A DNA stretch of 64,000 nt from Streptomyces sp. H27-C3 (GTDB taxonomy: Bacteria; Actinomycetota; Actinomycetes; Streptomycetales; Streptomycetaceae), in assembly GCF_030063415.1 (NCBI RefSeq), contig NZ_JASITA010000042.1:1-64000 (forward strand), written 5' to 3'. The position numbers and the translations under genes were made by a program. The notes beneath the pieces were generated by a model, which saw only the letters and a program-made list of their open reading frames with translations, had not been told where the DNA came from and did no database searches. Shown piece by piece: positions 8,204 to 16,473 of this stretch; position 1 is the stretch's first letter; each line of letters opens with the position of its first letter.

Positions 8204-8836
8204 TCAAAACTCACTGACATCGATCTTGCCGATCAACGCGAAGTGACTCCCGGAAGCGCATCGAAACGACATCCATAGAAAGTGACACAGCCAGCCCCAG
8301 GGGGCGTCGAGGGAGTTGTAGGTGCGGGCGAGCTGCAGGCTCTGTCCCACTCCGGCCACGTCGAAGTCGGTGCCGGCCAGCATCAGGTTGCCGGTGGAGT
8401 AGTCGACGCGGGCGACCAGGGAGTCGGTGATGCGGAAGTCGCCGATCTGGTGCCAGGGGACGTCGCCCTGGCCCTCGGGGACGTAGGCGGCCAGCGCCTG
8501 TGCGTCGGCGGCGATGCCGGCCGAACGGGCGGCGGTCGGTGTCGGCTCGGTGGCGCGCTTCTTCTGCGCGGCCCGCCACTTCGCCCGCTTCTCCGGCAGC
8601 TTCCCCTCGGCGACCGGTGCCGCGGGCTCGGTCTGACCGACCTTCACCTCCGGCATCTTCGCCGCACCGCCCTTGCCCCACGCGGAGACCGGCTTCGGCT
8701 CGGCAAGGTCGGCGATAGGAGCCGGATCGGCGAAGGCCGGCACCGCGGTCGCGGTCAGGGACAGCACCGCAAGAGCGGCCACCAGACCGTATCTCGCACG
8801 GAAACGGGCATGACTGTACGCACGCGAACGCGTCAT
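8204..8836 (-). pseudogene. Rhs/DUF6531-type secreted protein, N-terminal fragment
   Basis: The start at 8836 (MTRSRAYSHARFRARYG) gives a clear Sec signal peptide, LVAALAVLSLTATAVPAFAD, followed by a charged linker and the entry to an Rhs repeat region, ITDSLVARVDYSTGNLMLAG and QSLQLARTYNSLDAPWG. Rhs and teneurin-like proteins usually continue for 1000-2000 residues to a C-terminal toxin. Here homology stops at about 8281 and the frame runs out 25 codons later. What is left could be exported but would carry no toxin. Confidence 0.75.
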
Positions 8837-9127
8837 TCCCCCCCCAGGGAAAAGTAGACCTGGTAGCCCTACTGGAGGCCGGAAGCACGCAGCCTTCACC
8901 ACCAAAGAATCGAACGCACGGCCGTACCCCCAAAAAGATTAGATATGCCTAAGGAAAGTGCACGAAAATAAGCCGAGTTCACAGCCCTGCAGGAGCCCCA
9001 GAAGTACAGCGGCTCGGATGCGTTGCCGCAGCTAAGCCCGGCACAAGATCCCTCCCCCGCCCCTCCGGAACAACCTGAATCAAGCCAACACGTGTCCGTC
9101 TACCGCCCCTGCCCTGTGGTCGGCAGG
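8837..9127. other. Intergenic, upstream of the Rhs fragment
   Basis: This holds the presumed promoter region of the signal-peptide gene and an AT-richer stretch near 8930-8970. No gene is supported. Confidence 0.4.
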
Positions 9128-9497
9128 TCAGTCCATGCGAAGCGCGAGAAGCGCGATTCCTGCGGCGGCGGCGCGGTGTTGGTAGGCGCGGAGGCCGGGG
9201 GCGCCGGGGGGTGCGGGCTGGCGGGCGTTGCGGTGCCAGTGTCCGGTGAGGGCGGCGAGGAACGCGGTGGAGGCCAGGGGGTCTGTCGCGGTGGCGGGGT
9301 GGTCGTCCAGCAGGCGCGTGATGTCCTTGGGGGTGTGTCCGGCGAGGACGAGCTGGGGGCGAGGGAGACGGCGTCGACGCAGGCGGGTCCAGTGGTGGCG
9401 TGGGCCCAGTCCACGAAGGTCACCCCGCGGTCCTGATCGCGGACCATGTTGTCGGCGCGCAGGTCGCCGTGGACGATCCGGTCACCGTGAGCGAGAC
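9128..9497 (-). pseudogene. Aminoglycoside-phosphotransferase-like C-terminal part, frameshifted
   Basis: On the minus strand the sequence reads GDRIVHGDLRADNMVRDQD then VTFVDWAHATTGPACVDAVS, the catalytic HGD-x-x-x-xN and D(W) metal motifs of the APH kinase fold. Beyond SLAP one C is missing in a C-run near 9350; restoring it gives QLVLAGHTPKDITRLLDDH and a sensible helix-rich tail ending LALRMD. The N-terminal lobe is absent. Either a decayed phosphotransferase or a fragment with a sequencing indel. Confidence 0.7.
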
Positions 9498-9499
9498 CG

Positions 9500-9697
9500 G
9501 GCCATGCACAAGGAGATCCGCCGCCCGGAGAACCCCGCCCCCGGCAAGGGCGGGCACCTCGTACTCGTCACCGGCGCCAAGGCGACACGGTCCACTTCCG
9601 CAACCCGTCCGGCCACACCGAGCAGGCCCGTACGACGAGCCTGCCGGTGGCCGAGTTCGCCGAGTTCTTCGGCGGCCGCGGCGTGTCCCTGACCTGA
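9500..9697 (+). pseudogene. C39-like peptidase C-terminal fragment, frameshifted
   Basis: The plus strand reads GKGGHLVLVTGA, then in the next frame GDTVHFRNPSGHTEQARTTS and LPVAEFAEFFGGRGVSLT before a TGA. This resembles the end of Streptomyces C39-like cysteine peptidases, with the catalytic His in GHLVLV and the Asn in RNPSGH. A single missing G near 9583 explains the frame change. The Cys-containing N-terminal half is missing. Confidence 0.6.
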
Positions 9698-9939
9698 CAC
9701 TGCCGGCCCCGCCGACCCAAGCCCTGGGCCGGGGACAGGATGTGACGGACCCGGCCCGGTTCCAGACCGCGCCCGGCAGGCCGGGGCCGGACCTGGTCAC
9801 CGCGCCTTCGGCAACCTGCCGATCCCGTGACGGTGCTCGCCCACTCCCCTGCCGGCGATGCGCCACCCCGGCCCGGTCGCACCGTGCGTCATCAGCTGGG
9901 CGAGGGTCGTGGTCGCCACGGTGATCCGGTAGCCGACGC

Positions 9940-10176
9940 TTGCCGAGGACAGGCCGCGGGCCCTTTCGTGAAAGGCGGCCTCCCGGGTGGCCGGCGGCGC
10001 GGGGCCGGGGCGAAGCCCATCTCGCCCTCGATGCCGCCGTCGACACCGCCGTGGCCCGCATGGGCGGCGTCATCTCAGCACGCGGCACCAGCACCCTTGA
10101 CGACCTGAGGCAGAAACTCGGACGCCGCCGCGGCGTACCCGTCGTCGCCGACTTCCTCAACTACACCGCCGACTAA
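9940..10176 (+). CDS. Unrecognised ORF, probably a C-terminal fragment
   Basis: I do not recognise this. The last 50 residues (LDAAVDTAVARMGGVISARG, TLDDLRQKLGRRRGVPVVAD) look like real protein, with an amphipathic pattern, while the first 25 are Arg/Gly-rich and probably not native. It lies between two broken regions, so it may be the tail of a larger lost gene. Confidence 0.35.
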   Translation: MPRTGRGPFRERRPPGWPAARGRGEAHLALDAAVDTAVARMGGVISARGTSTLDDLRQKLGRRRGVPVVADFLNYTAD

Positions 10177-10204
10177 CGGCGCATGCAGCCGTTGGGCCGC
10201 CGGA

Positions 10205-10480
10205 CTACGTGGCGGCGGGGATGGCTTCTGTGAGGCGGTCCAGCCGCGGGTAGAGGGCCCGTACGAGGCGGGCCCGGTTCTGGGCGCAGCGGGCCGTTCC
10301 CTCCAGCGGTGCAGCGAGGCGGCCGTCGGCTTCGCGGAGGACGACTTCGGCCAGGGCGCCGCGGCCGTCGTTCTTGGGCAGGGCTGCGGCGTGGCGCCGA
10401 ACGTCGGCGGCGACCGCGCGGGCGTGCCCGGTCAGCTGGAGGGTGATCTGCTCAAAGTCATGGGTCGTCAGCGCGGGTTC
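10205..10480 (-). CDS. DUF6415-like small protein
   Basis: The last 90 codons of this open stretch, from about DFEQITLQLTGHARAVAADV to LYPRLDRLTEAIPAAT, look like a separate Streptomyces protein of the DUF6415 type, with the recurring CAQNRARLVRALY motif. It follows the XRE/DUF5753 gene on the same strand and in the same frame only because that gene carries a one-base insertion. A convincing start codon is not visible in this frame, so the true start is uncertain. The function is unknown. Confidence 0.5.
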   Translation of the reverse strand, partial: EPALTTHDFEQITLQLTGHARAVAADVRRHAAALPKNDGRGALAEVVLREADGRLAAPLEGTARCAQNRARLVRALYPRLDRLTEAIPAAT

Positions 10481-11320
10481 AGGGCGCGCCTGGCCGCGTT
10501 GATGACGTTGTGGGCGTCGGCCCCGTACACGGCGGATTCCCGGAGTGTCTTCCAGGTCCGCAGGTAGAGGGCGAGGGGTGTCGGCGTCGTCGAGCCAGAG
10601 TTCCGCGTGCCAGGTCTCGGTGACGACCTGGCGGTCGTCGTAGATCCAGAAGCCCAGGCCGGGCGGGACCTTCAGGGACGCGGTGAGGGGCACGATGCCG
10701 AGTTCGACGGTGTCCATGCCGATGATGCCGGTCAGGCGGTCGAGCTGGGCGGCGAGCACCGAGGGCGGGCAGAGAAGGGACCGTAGGACTGGTTCCCACA
10801 AGATGACGTGGTAGCGCCTGCCCCCGCTGTACAGCAGTTCCTGGCGGCGTATGCGGGCTCGGACTGCTTCCTCGATGTCGCGTGGGGAGTTGTGGAGTTC
10901 GGCGGAGCGGGTGAGTACGGCGCGTGCGTAGTCGGGGGTCTGCAGGATGCCCACGACCCACGAGGACTCCCAGGCCCGCAGCACCTTGGAGTGGGCCTGT
11001 GCCTGGTTGTGGGCGTCCTGCACGGGCTTGTGGCCGCCGACGAGTTGTCTGCGCCAGGAGCGGATGTGCGGCTCAAAGCCCGCCAGGCGGGCCCGCAGTT
11101 CCTCGTAGGCATCGGGCCGGCCGCACGCCGCGGCCCACTGGTGCAGGTCCTCGGGGGTGGCCGTCTGCCTGCCGAGCTCCAGCTTCGAGACCTTGGAGTT
11201 GGGCCAGTCGAGCTGGCGGGACAGGGCGGTACCGGTGAGCCGGCCTTCCGGGGCGGAGAGCCGAAGTTCCCGCAGCCGCGCCCCGAGTGCTTCGCGGGCC
11301 TGCTGATAGTCCGTGCTCAC
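10468..11320 (-). pseudogene. XRE-family regulator with DUF5753 domain, frameshifted
   Basis: The N-terminus is an HTH (ALGARLRELRLSAPEGRLTG, LSRQLDWPNSKVSKLELGRQ) followed by the DUF5753 effector domain with the WESSWVVGILQTPDYARAVL motif and WIYDDRQVVTETW. Streptomyces encode dozens of these DNA-binding proteins, usually paired with a small DUF397 or DUF6879 gene, as here (16 bp gap upstream). Near 10575 one extra C shifts the frame; removing it restores the normal end (TLALYLRTWKTLRESAVYGA) with a stop at 10468-10470. As sequenced the ORF runs on into the DUF6415 region. Confidence 0.72.
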
Positions 11321-11335
11321 CGGTACACCCCTGTT

Positions 11336-11780
11336 TTACGCCTCCTTCGCGGCCATGCCCGCCGCGAACTTCTGGTACGGGACGGCGTAGTGCCGGGCGA
11401 CGTCCCGCAGTCGGTTGTACTGGTTGACGGCCGCCGGCCCCGTGATCAGTTCGGCGCCCGTGAGGTCGTCATCATCGTCGAAGAGGCACACGGCGACGAT
11501 GTGCGAGTCGAAGATCCAGAAGTCTTCGCCCGGGAGGTTGACCCGCGCGGCGTCCGCGCGCCACATATTGCGGACGTCCTCGCCCAGGGCGGCGTTCTTC
11601 TCGCCGTGCGCGAGCAGGTACCGCTGTCCCTCGGTCGGCGGGTCGTCCACGACGCGGACCCGGGCCACGTAGGCGCCGCCCGTGGTCTTCTCGCGGATGC
11701 CCCTGCTCCAGAGAGTCTCCAGGTCCCAGAGCGGCTTCTCGCCACGGGCGAACTGGGCGTAGGTACCGCGCTCCAGGCCG
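11336..11780 (-). pseudogene. DUF6879 family protein, N-terminus missing
   Basis: The frame carries FARGEKPLWDLETLWSRG, VARVRVVDDPPTEGQRYLLA and EDFWIFDSHIVAVCLFDDDD, the ordered motifs of DUF6879 proteins, which sit beside XRE/DUF5753 regulators in Streptomyces. The first 35-45 residues expected are not present: going upstream, the frame meets a TGA just before LERGTYAQF and there is no ATG or GTG in between. A GTG at 11668 would give a 110-residue product lacking a third of the domain. Confidence 0.65.
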
Positions 11781-11818
11781 ACTCAACCGGCCGACCGCAC
11801 CTGCCAACCCCTGGGAGG

Positions 11819-13654
11819 TCAGAGGATGATGGAAACGTCGTACGTGCGCAGCCAATCGTCGAGCTGAAGTGTCGTCTCGAGTGCTGCCCGGCTCATCCCC
11901 TTCTCCAATGCGCTGGGTCCATGGCGGCGGATTTCCGTAGTGAGAGTTGGAGACAGGTAGTCCGAGAGGGGGCTCGAACCGGTATTGATGACGGTTGTCA
12001 GGCGCTCGCGAAGCGTCTGGTTATACGCATCTGCGCGGATGGACGGGTAGGGAGTCTTGACCCGCTGGGCGATTGCCTCCGGCAGGAGGTCCTTCATGGC
12101 TGCACGGAGCAAGCTCTTCTCTCGTCCGTCGAAGCTCTTCATGGCCCACGGGATGTTGAAGGTGTACTCCACCAGGCGGTGGTCAGCAAAGGGCACTCTG
12201 ACTTCGAGGCCGCAAGCCATGCTCATGCGGTCCTTGCGGTCGAAGAGGACCTGGGCGTGGCGGGTGAGTGCGAGGTAGGTGACTTCCCTGTAGCGGGCTT
12301 CGGCGGGGTCGTCAAGGTGCTTGTCGGCGGATATCTCGGCAACTGCGGCACTGTGACAGTCGCGTTCGTAGGCGTCGAGGTCGAGTTTGGCAAGGAGGTC
12401 CGGGGTGAAGACAACGTCATTGCCCTGGTAGTTGTGGCGCCCTTCGTGCACCCAGGGAAAGGTGGTGGAGAACACCGCGTCGGGGTCGCGCTGCCACCGG
12501 TACCCACCGAACACTTCGTCGCCGCATTCTCCCGAGAGGGCAACGGTGGAGTGTCCGCGGACGATGTCGAACAGCATGTGCAGGGAAGCGTGCTCGTCGC
12601 CCTTGGCAATGGGGAGATCGTAGGCACGGAGAACGGAAGCTCTCAGGTCCTGGGCGAGCAGGTCGGGTGCGCGGAGGGGCAGTTCGCTGTGGAGGGAGTC
12701 GACATGCTCGGCGAGCAGACGGGCGTAGATGTGGTCCTCGTTCGCCTCTGCTCCGGCCGAGCCGTCGATGTCCGGGTCACTGACTGAGCAGGAACGTATC
12801 TGCCCGAGTCCCCTGGTGCGCGTGATTTGGGCTGCGAGTGCTGTCAGGGAGCTGGAGTCGAGGCCGCCGGAGAGCAGCGTGCACAGTGGCACATCAGACA
12901 CCATCTGCTGTTCGACGACTGATTCGAGCAGCTCGCGCACGGTGTGGATGGTCCGGTCGAGCGAGTCGGTGTGGTCAGCGACCTCCAACTGCCAGTAGCG
13001 CTCCTCGGTGAGACCCGTCCGATTCACGCGCACGGTGCAGCCGGCCGGAACCTCTCGCATGCCGCGGAAGATCGCGTGCCCGGGCACCTTGGCCACCGAC
13101 AGGATGTCCCGCAGTCCGTCGGCATCCACCTCGGCCTTGAATTCGGGATGGGCCAGGATTGCTTTCGGCTCGGAACCGAAGAGCACTCCCGTCGGTGTTC
13201 GTGCGTAGTACAGGGGTTTTACGCCCATGCGGTCGCGGACGAGTATGAGTTCCTGCCGTCTTGTGTCCCAGATCGCGAAGGCGTATATGCCTTCAAGTCG
13301 GTTGGCGAGAGCGGGCCCCCATTGGAGGTAGGCACGAAGAACAACTTCCGTGTCGCTGCGCGTCTTGAAGTGGTGTCCGAGGGAGACCAGTTGGGTACGG
13401 AGTTCGCGAAAGTTGTAGGTCTCTCCGCTGTAGGTCAGTGCGGCCCGGGGGGCTGCGGTCTCGTCGGCCACCATGGGCTGGCAGCCGCCCTCCAGGTCGA
13501 TGACGGAGAGGCGCCGGTGGCCGAGGGCGGCGTGGCCGTCGATCCACAGCCCTGCCGCGTCGGGACCGCGTCGGGACATCGTGTCCGTCATGGTCTGCGC
13601 GAGACCCCTGTCCACGGGGTGTGCGAAGTCGATCCACCCTGCTATACCGCACAT
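11819..13654 (-). CDS. Asparagine synthetase B-like amidotransferase
   Basis: This 611-residue enzyme starts MCGIAGW, so after Met removal Cys1 is the glutaminase nucleophile. The N-terminal Ntn domain (RGPDAAGLW, GHRRLSVIDLEGG, SDTEVVLRAY) is followed by a synthetase domain with the PP-loop LLSGGLDSSSL near residue 262, GECGDEVFGGYRW and DRKDRMSMACGLEVRVPFAD. AsnB-type enzymes make Asn or other amides from Gln and an acyl-adenylate. Its neighbours (sugar dehydrogenase, exporter, GT/SDR fusion, PhyH) suggest a specialised role, but primary metabolism cannot be excluded. The ATG at 13654 is the true start; an open extension upstream is antisense to the next gene. Convergent tail toward the DUF6879 relic. 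Confidence 0.92.
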   Translation of the reverse strand: MCGIAGWIDFAHPVDRGLAQTMTDTMSRRGPDAAGLWIDGHAALGHRRLSVIDLEGGCQPMVADETAAPRAALTYSGETYNFRELRTQLVSLGHHFKTRSDTEVVLRAYLQWGPALANRLEGIYAFAIWDTRRQELILVRDRMGVKPLYYARTPTGVLFGSEPKAILAHPEFKAEVDADGLRDILSVAKVPGHAIFRGMREVPAGCTVRVNRTGLTEERYWQLEVADHTDSLDRTIHTVRELLESVVEQQMVSDVPLCTLLSGGLDSSSLTALAAQITRTRGLGQIRSCSVSDPDIDGSAGAEANEDHIYARLLAEHVDSLHSELPLRAPDLLAQDLRASVLRAYDLPIAKGDEHASLHMLFDIVRGHSTVALSGECGDEVFGGYRWQRDPDAVFSTTFPWVHEGRHNYQGNDVVFTPDLLAKLDLDAYERDCHSAAVAEISADKHLDDPAEARYREVTYLALTRHAQVLFDRKDRMSMACGLEVRVPFADHRLVEYTFNIPWAMKSFDGREKSLLRAAMKDLLPEAIAQRVKTPYPSIRADAYNQTLRERLTTVINTGSSPLSDYLSPTLTTEIRRHGPSALEKGMSRAALETTLQLDDWLRTYDVSIIL

Positions 13655-13716
13655 GACATTGCTCCTGAGAATGAGAGGTGTGGTGCTTTGAGCCGAGAGG
13701 GAACGCGGCTTCGGGG

Positions 13717-14976
13717 TTACAGGCGGACGATGTGCGGCTGGGGGCGGGCGGTGCCTCGGGTGTCGAGGAGCAGGGGGGCGCGGTTCTCGATCTCGTCCAT
13801 GTCGAATGCCTTGTGCCGTTGCAGGAGGATCGCCAGATCTGTGCTGTCCAGGGCGCTCGTCAAGTCCGGCACCGCGGGCACGGGGGCGCCGTCGACTTCC
13901 CAGGCGGGCACGTGCGGGTCGTGGTAGGAGACTTCGGCGCCCAGGGTACGGAGCCTCCTGGCGACGTCGCGTGCGGAGGTTTCGCGCTGGTCTGCGATGT
14001 CTGCCTTGTAGGTGACGCCGAGAAGCAGGACTCGCGCTCCGCTGAGGGTGGTGCCGCTGCTGTCGAGGAGGTTCTGTGCTCGCTCGACCACGTAGCGAGG
14101 CATTCGGGTGTTGATCTCTTGGGCCAGTTCGACCATCCGGAAGGGGTAGCCGAGCGTGCGGACCTTGTGCGCGAGGTAGTTGGGGTCGATCGGGATGCAG
14201 TGACCGCCCACACCGGGCCCTGGGCGGAATGCCTGGTAGCCGAAAGGCTTGGTCGCGGCGCAGGAGATGGAATCCCACAGATCGATGCCTAGTTCGTGGG
14301 AGAAGATCGCCATCTCGTTGACCAGGGCGATGTTCACGTGTCGATAGGTGTTCTCGATGAGCTTGGACATCTCGGCCTCACGGGTGCCGGCGGCTTGGAC
14401 GACGTTGTCGACGATCTTTCCGTAGAAAGCCGCCGCGGCAGTGGTGCAGGTGGGCGAGTAACCGCCGATGACCTTAGGCGTGTTGCGGATCCCGTAATGC
14501 TTGTTGCCCGGGTCGACACGCTCCGGTGAGAACGCCAGATAGAAGTCCGTGCCGCAGGTGAGACCCGACTGCTCAAGGATGGGCAGGACCACCTCATCGG
14601 TGGTACCGGGGTAGGTGGTCGATTCGAGCACGACCAGTGTCCCGGGCTGCAGCTGCCTGCTGATCATGGCGCACGCGCTTTCGACCATGGTCAGGTCTGG
14701 TCCGCCATGAGGGGACAACGGCGTGGGAACGCAGATGACCACTGTGTCCGCTTCGGCGATGACGCGTTCGTCGGTGGTGGCGGTGAAGCCCTGAGAGCGC
14801 AGAGTGGCCACGGCGGCATCGTCGATATCGTCCACGTGCGAGATGCCGTCGTTGAGTCGCGCCACGGTTTCGGCGGCGCGATCAAGGCCGATGACGCTCA
14901 GGCCGGAACGGCCAGCTTCGACAGCGAGGGGCAGACCTACGTAACCGAGGCCTATGACAACCAGGTCGCTGCGCAC
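13717..14976 (-). CDS. Nucleotide-sugar 6-dehydrogenase (UDP-Glc/UDP-ManNAc type)
   Basis: This 419-residue enzyme would oxidise C6 of an NDP-sugar to the carboxylate with two NAD+. It has the Rossmann GLGYVGLPLA at residues 9-18, VPTPLSPHGGPDL, SSTTYPGT-like ESTTYPGTTDEV, FSPERVDPG, the central-domain LIENTYRHVNIAL and the catalytic Cys in GPGVGGHCIPIDPNYL, then a C-terminal VLLLGVTYKADIADQRET NDP-binding fold. The motifs fit WecC/VipA-like members more than UGDH, but the substrate is not certain. Starts GTG at 14976. A decayed second copy of the C-terminal half lies at 20561-21101. Confidence 0.92.
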   Translation of the reverse strand: MRSDLVVIGLGYVGLPLAVEAGRSGLSVIGLDRAAETVARLNDGISHVDDIDDAAVATLRSQGFTATTDERVIAEADTVVICVPTPLSPHGGPDLTMVESACAMISRQLQPGTLVVLESTTYPGTTDEVVLPILEQSGLTCGTDFYLAFSPERVDPGNKHYGIRNTPKVIGGYSPTCTTAAAAFYGKIVDNVVQAAGTREAEMSKLIENTYRHVNIALVNEMAIFSHELGIDLWDSISCAATKPFGYQAFRPGPGVGGHCIPIDPNYLAHKVRTLGYPFRMVELAQEINTRMPRYVVERAQNLLDSSGTTLSGARVLLLGVTYKADIADQRETSARDVARRLRTLGAEVSYHDPHVPAWEVDGAPVPAVPDLTSALDSTDLAILLQRHKAFDMDEIENRAPLLLDTRGTARPQPHIVRL

Positions 14977-15045
14977 AGCGTCCCCCTTCTGAGGGTGAGG
15001 TGTTGCAGTGGTGGAGGGGTAGCCCGGTCCGGTAGGAGGGCCGTG

Positions 15046-16473
15046 TCAGTTGCTGCGAGCGCGGACAGCTAGGAGGGCAACAAGAGCGGTCGGTACGAGA
15101 AGGAGAGTGAAGGCCGTCGCGTATCCGTCGAGGCCACTCGCTCCGATGGCGAGACAGGCGTTGAGGACTGCGGTGGCGAGCGCCAGGACCACGACCTGCC
15201 CGAGGTTCATGTTGGTCTGCATCGCGCTGGTGGTATGTCCTTGCCGGTGCCGGGCGCTGTGCTGGAGGGACAGGACGGTAACGCAGGGGTCGAGCAGTCC
15301 CATGCCGACAGCGGCGAGCGGCATGGCCACGGCCGCGGTGACCGGCGGCAGGCTGGAGAAGCTTCCCGCCACTGCGAAGGCGACGGACGCGGTCATGATC
15401 AGGGCGCCGACGGTAACGAGGCGGTGGCGGGCCACGTGCTGAAGCAGCTTGCCCTGCACCCAGGAGGCACCTGCCCAGAGCACCGCGGACGCGGTGAATG
15501 CCACGCCGACCACCACCGCGGCGACTTCCCGCTCAGTGATCAGCATCAATGGCACCAGTGCCTCGACGGTGAAGTAGGTGCCGGAGGTCAGACCTCGCAG
15601 CAGTACTGCGGTCGGCAGGCCCCGGGCGCTGCGCCAAGTCCCCCGGGGTAGCAGCCTAGGCGCGAAGACGACCAGGAGCGCGATGCCGACGGCGACGAAC
15701 ACCAGGTGGTAAAGATCCCATTTCGATACGCCGTACTGGCCGAGTGCCGCCCCCAGACTGAGGAGCGCGGCAACCAGCAGCGGCGGACGGGCGGCTCGTT
15801 CCTCCGCTGGCGGGACATCCGCCGGCATCGCGTCCCGATCCTTCGCAGTGCTGCCTCGCAGGACGACCACCAGGGCGAGCGCGGGCAGGACGGTCAGCGC
15901 TGCGAGGCCGTAGAAGACCACCCGCCAGGACCAGAGCTCCGCAACCACACCGGCCAGTGGTGGGCCGACCAGGGAGGGGATGACCCAGCTCGCGCTCATC
16001 ATGGCGAGCATCCGGGGGCGCAGGTACTCCGGGTACGACTGACCGATCGCCGTGGTCACTGACACCGCGACCATTCCCGCTGCCAACCCGTCCACAAAGC
16101 GGCCGACTGCGAGTTGCCAGATGGACACGCTGGAGGCCGACACCAGCAGCGTGAACACCGCGAGGATCATGCCCAGCGCCAGCGGCCGTCGGGCTCCGGA
16201 GCGGTCCGCCCAATGCCCTCCCAGTACACCGCCGAGGAGGCTGGCTGCGACGAAGCAGCCGGCCACCATCGGGAACAATGACACTCCGCCCAGGTCCTGT
16301 GCGGCGGTCGGCAGGATGGGCACCACGGCCAACGCCGCGAACCCGGTGAGGAACATGACGACGGCGAAGGTCGTGGTCGCGGCGGCGTACTGCCGGGAGA
16401 AGATCCCCGGCTCGGTAGACATGCCTTCTTTGAGGTCCTGCTGCTGCTGGCCAGTTCGTTGTTCGTCAGGCAT
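15046..16473 (-). CDS. MFS transporter
   Basis: The 475-residue protein has about 14 hydrophobic segments, and the MFS motif A is GGHWADRSGARRPL between helices 2 and 3. The layout resembles drug:H+ antiporters. The ATG at 16473 overlaps the stop of the upstream GT/SDR gene (ATGCCTGA), implying translational coupling, so it probably exports the product of this small cluster. An in-frame GTG two codons upstream is an alternative start. Substrate unknown. Confidence 0.9.
   Translation of the reverse strand: MPDEQRTGQQQQDLKEGMSTEPGIFSRQYAAATTTFAVVMFLTGFAALAVVPILPTAAQDLGGVSLFPMVAGCFVAASLLGGVLGGHWADRSGARRPLALGMILAVFTLLVSASSVSIWQLAVGRFVDGLAAGMVAVSVTTAIGQSYPEYLRPRMLAMMSASWVIPSLVGPPLAGVVAELWSWRVVFYGLAALTVLPALALVVVLRGSTAKDRDAMPADVPPAEERAARPPLLVAALLSLGAALGQYGVSKWDLYHLVFVAVGIALLVVFAPRLLPRGTWRSARGLPTAVLLRGLTSGTYFTVEALVPLMLITEREVAAVVVGVAFTASAVLWAGASWVQGKLLQHVARHRLVTVGALIMTASVAFAVAGSFSSLPPVTAAVAMPLAAVGMGLLDPCVTVLSLQHSARHRQGHTTSAMQTNMNLGQVVVLALATAVLNACLAIGASGLDGYATAFTLLLVPTALVALLAVRARSN

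Noticed and set aside
10808..12787. Long plus-strand open frame of 659 codons
   Set aside because: It is antisense to the XRE/DUF5753, DUF6879 and AsnB genes, which have clear motifs. High-GC DNA gives long open shadows. No family match.
13655..14278. Upstream extension of the AsnB reading frame
   Set aside because: The true N-terminus is MCGIAGW because Cys1 must be the nucleophile; the extension overlaps the sugar dehydrogenase on the same strand in another frame.
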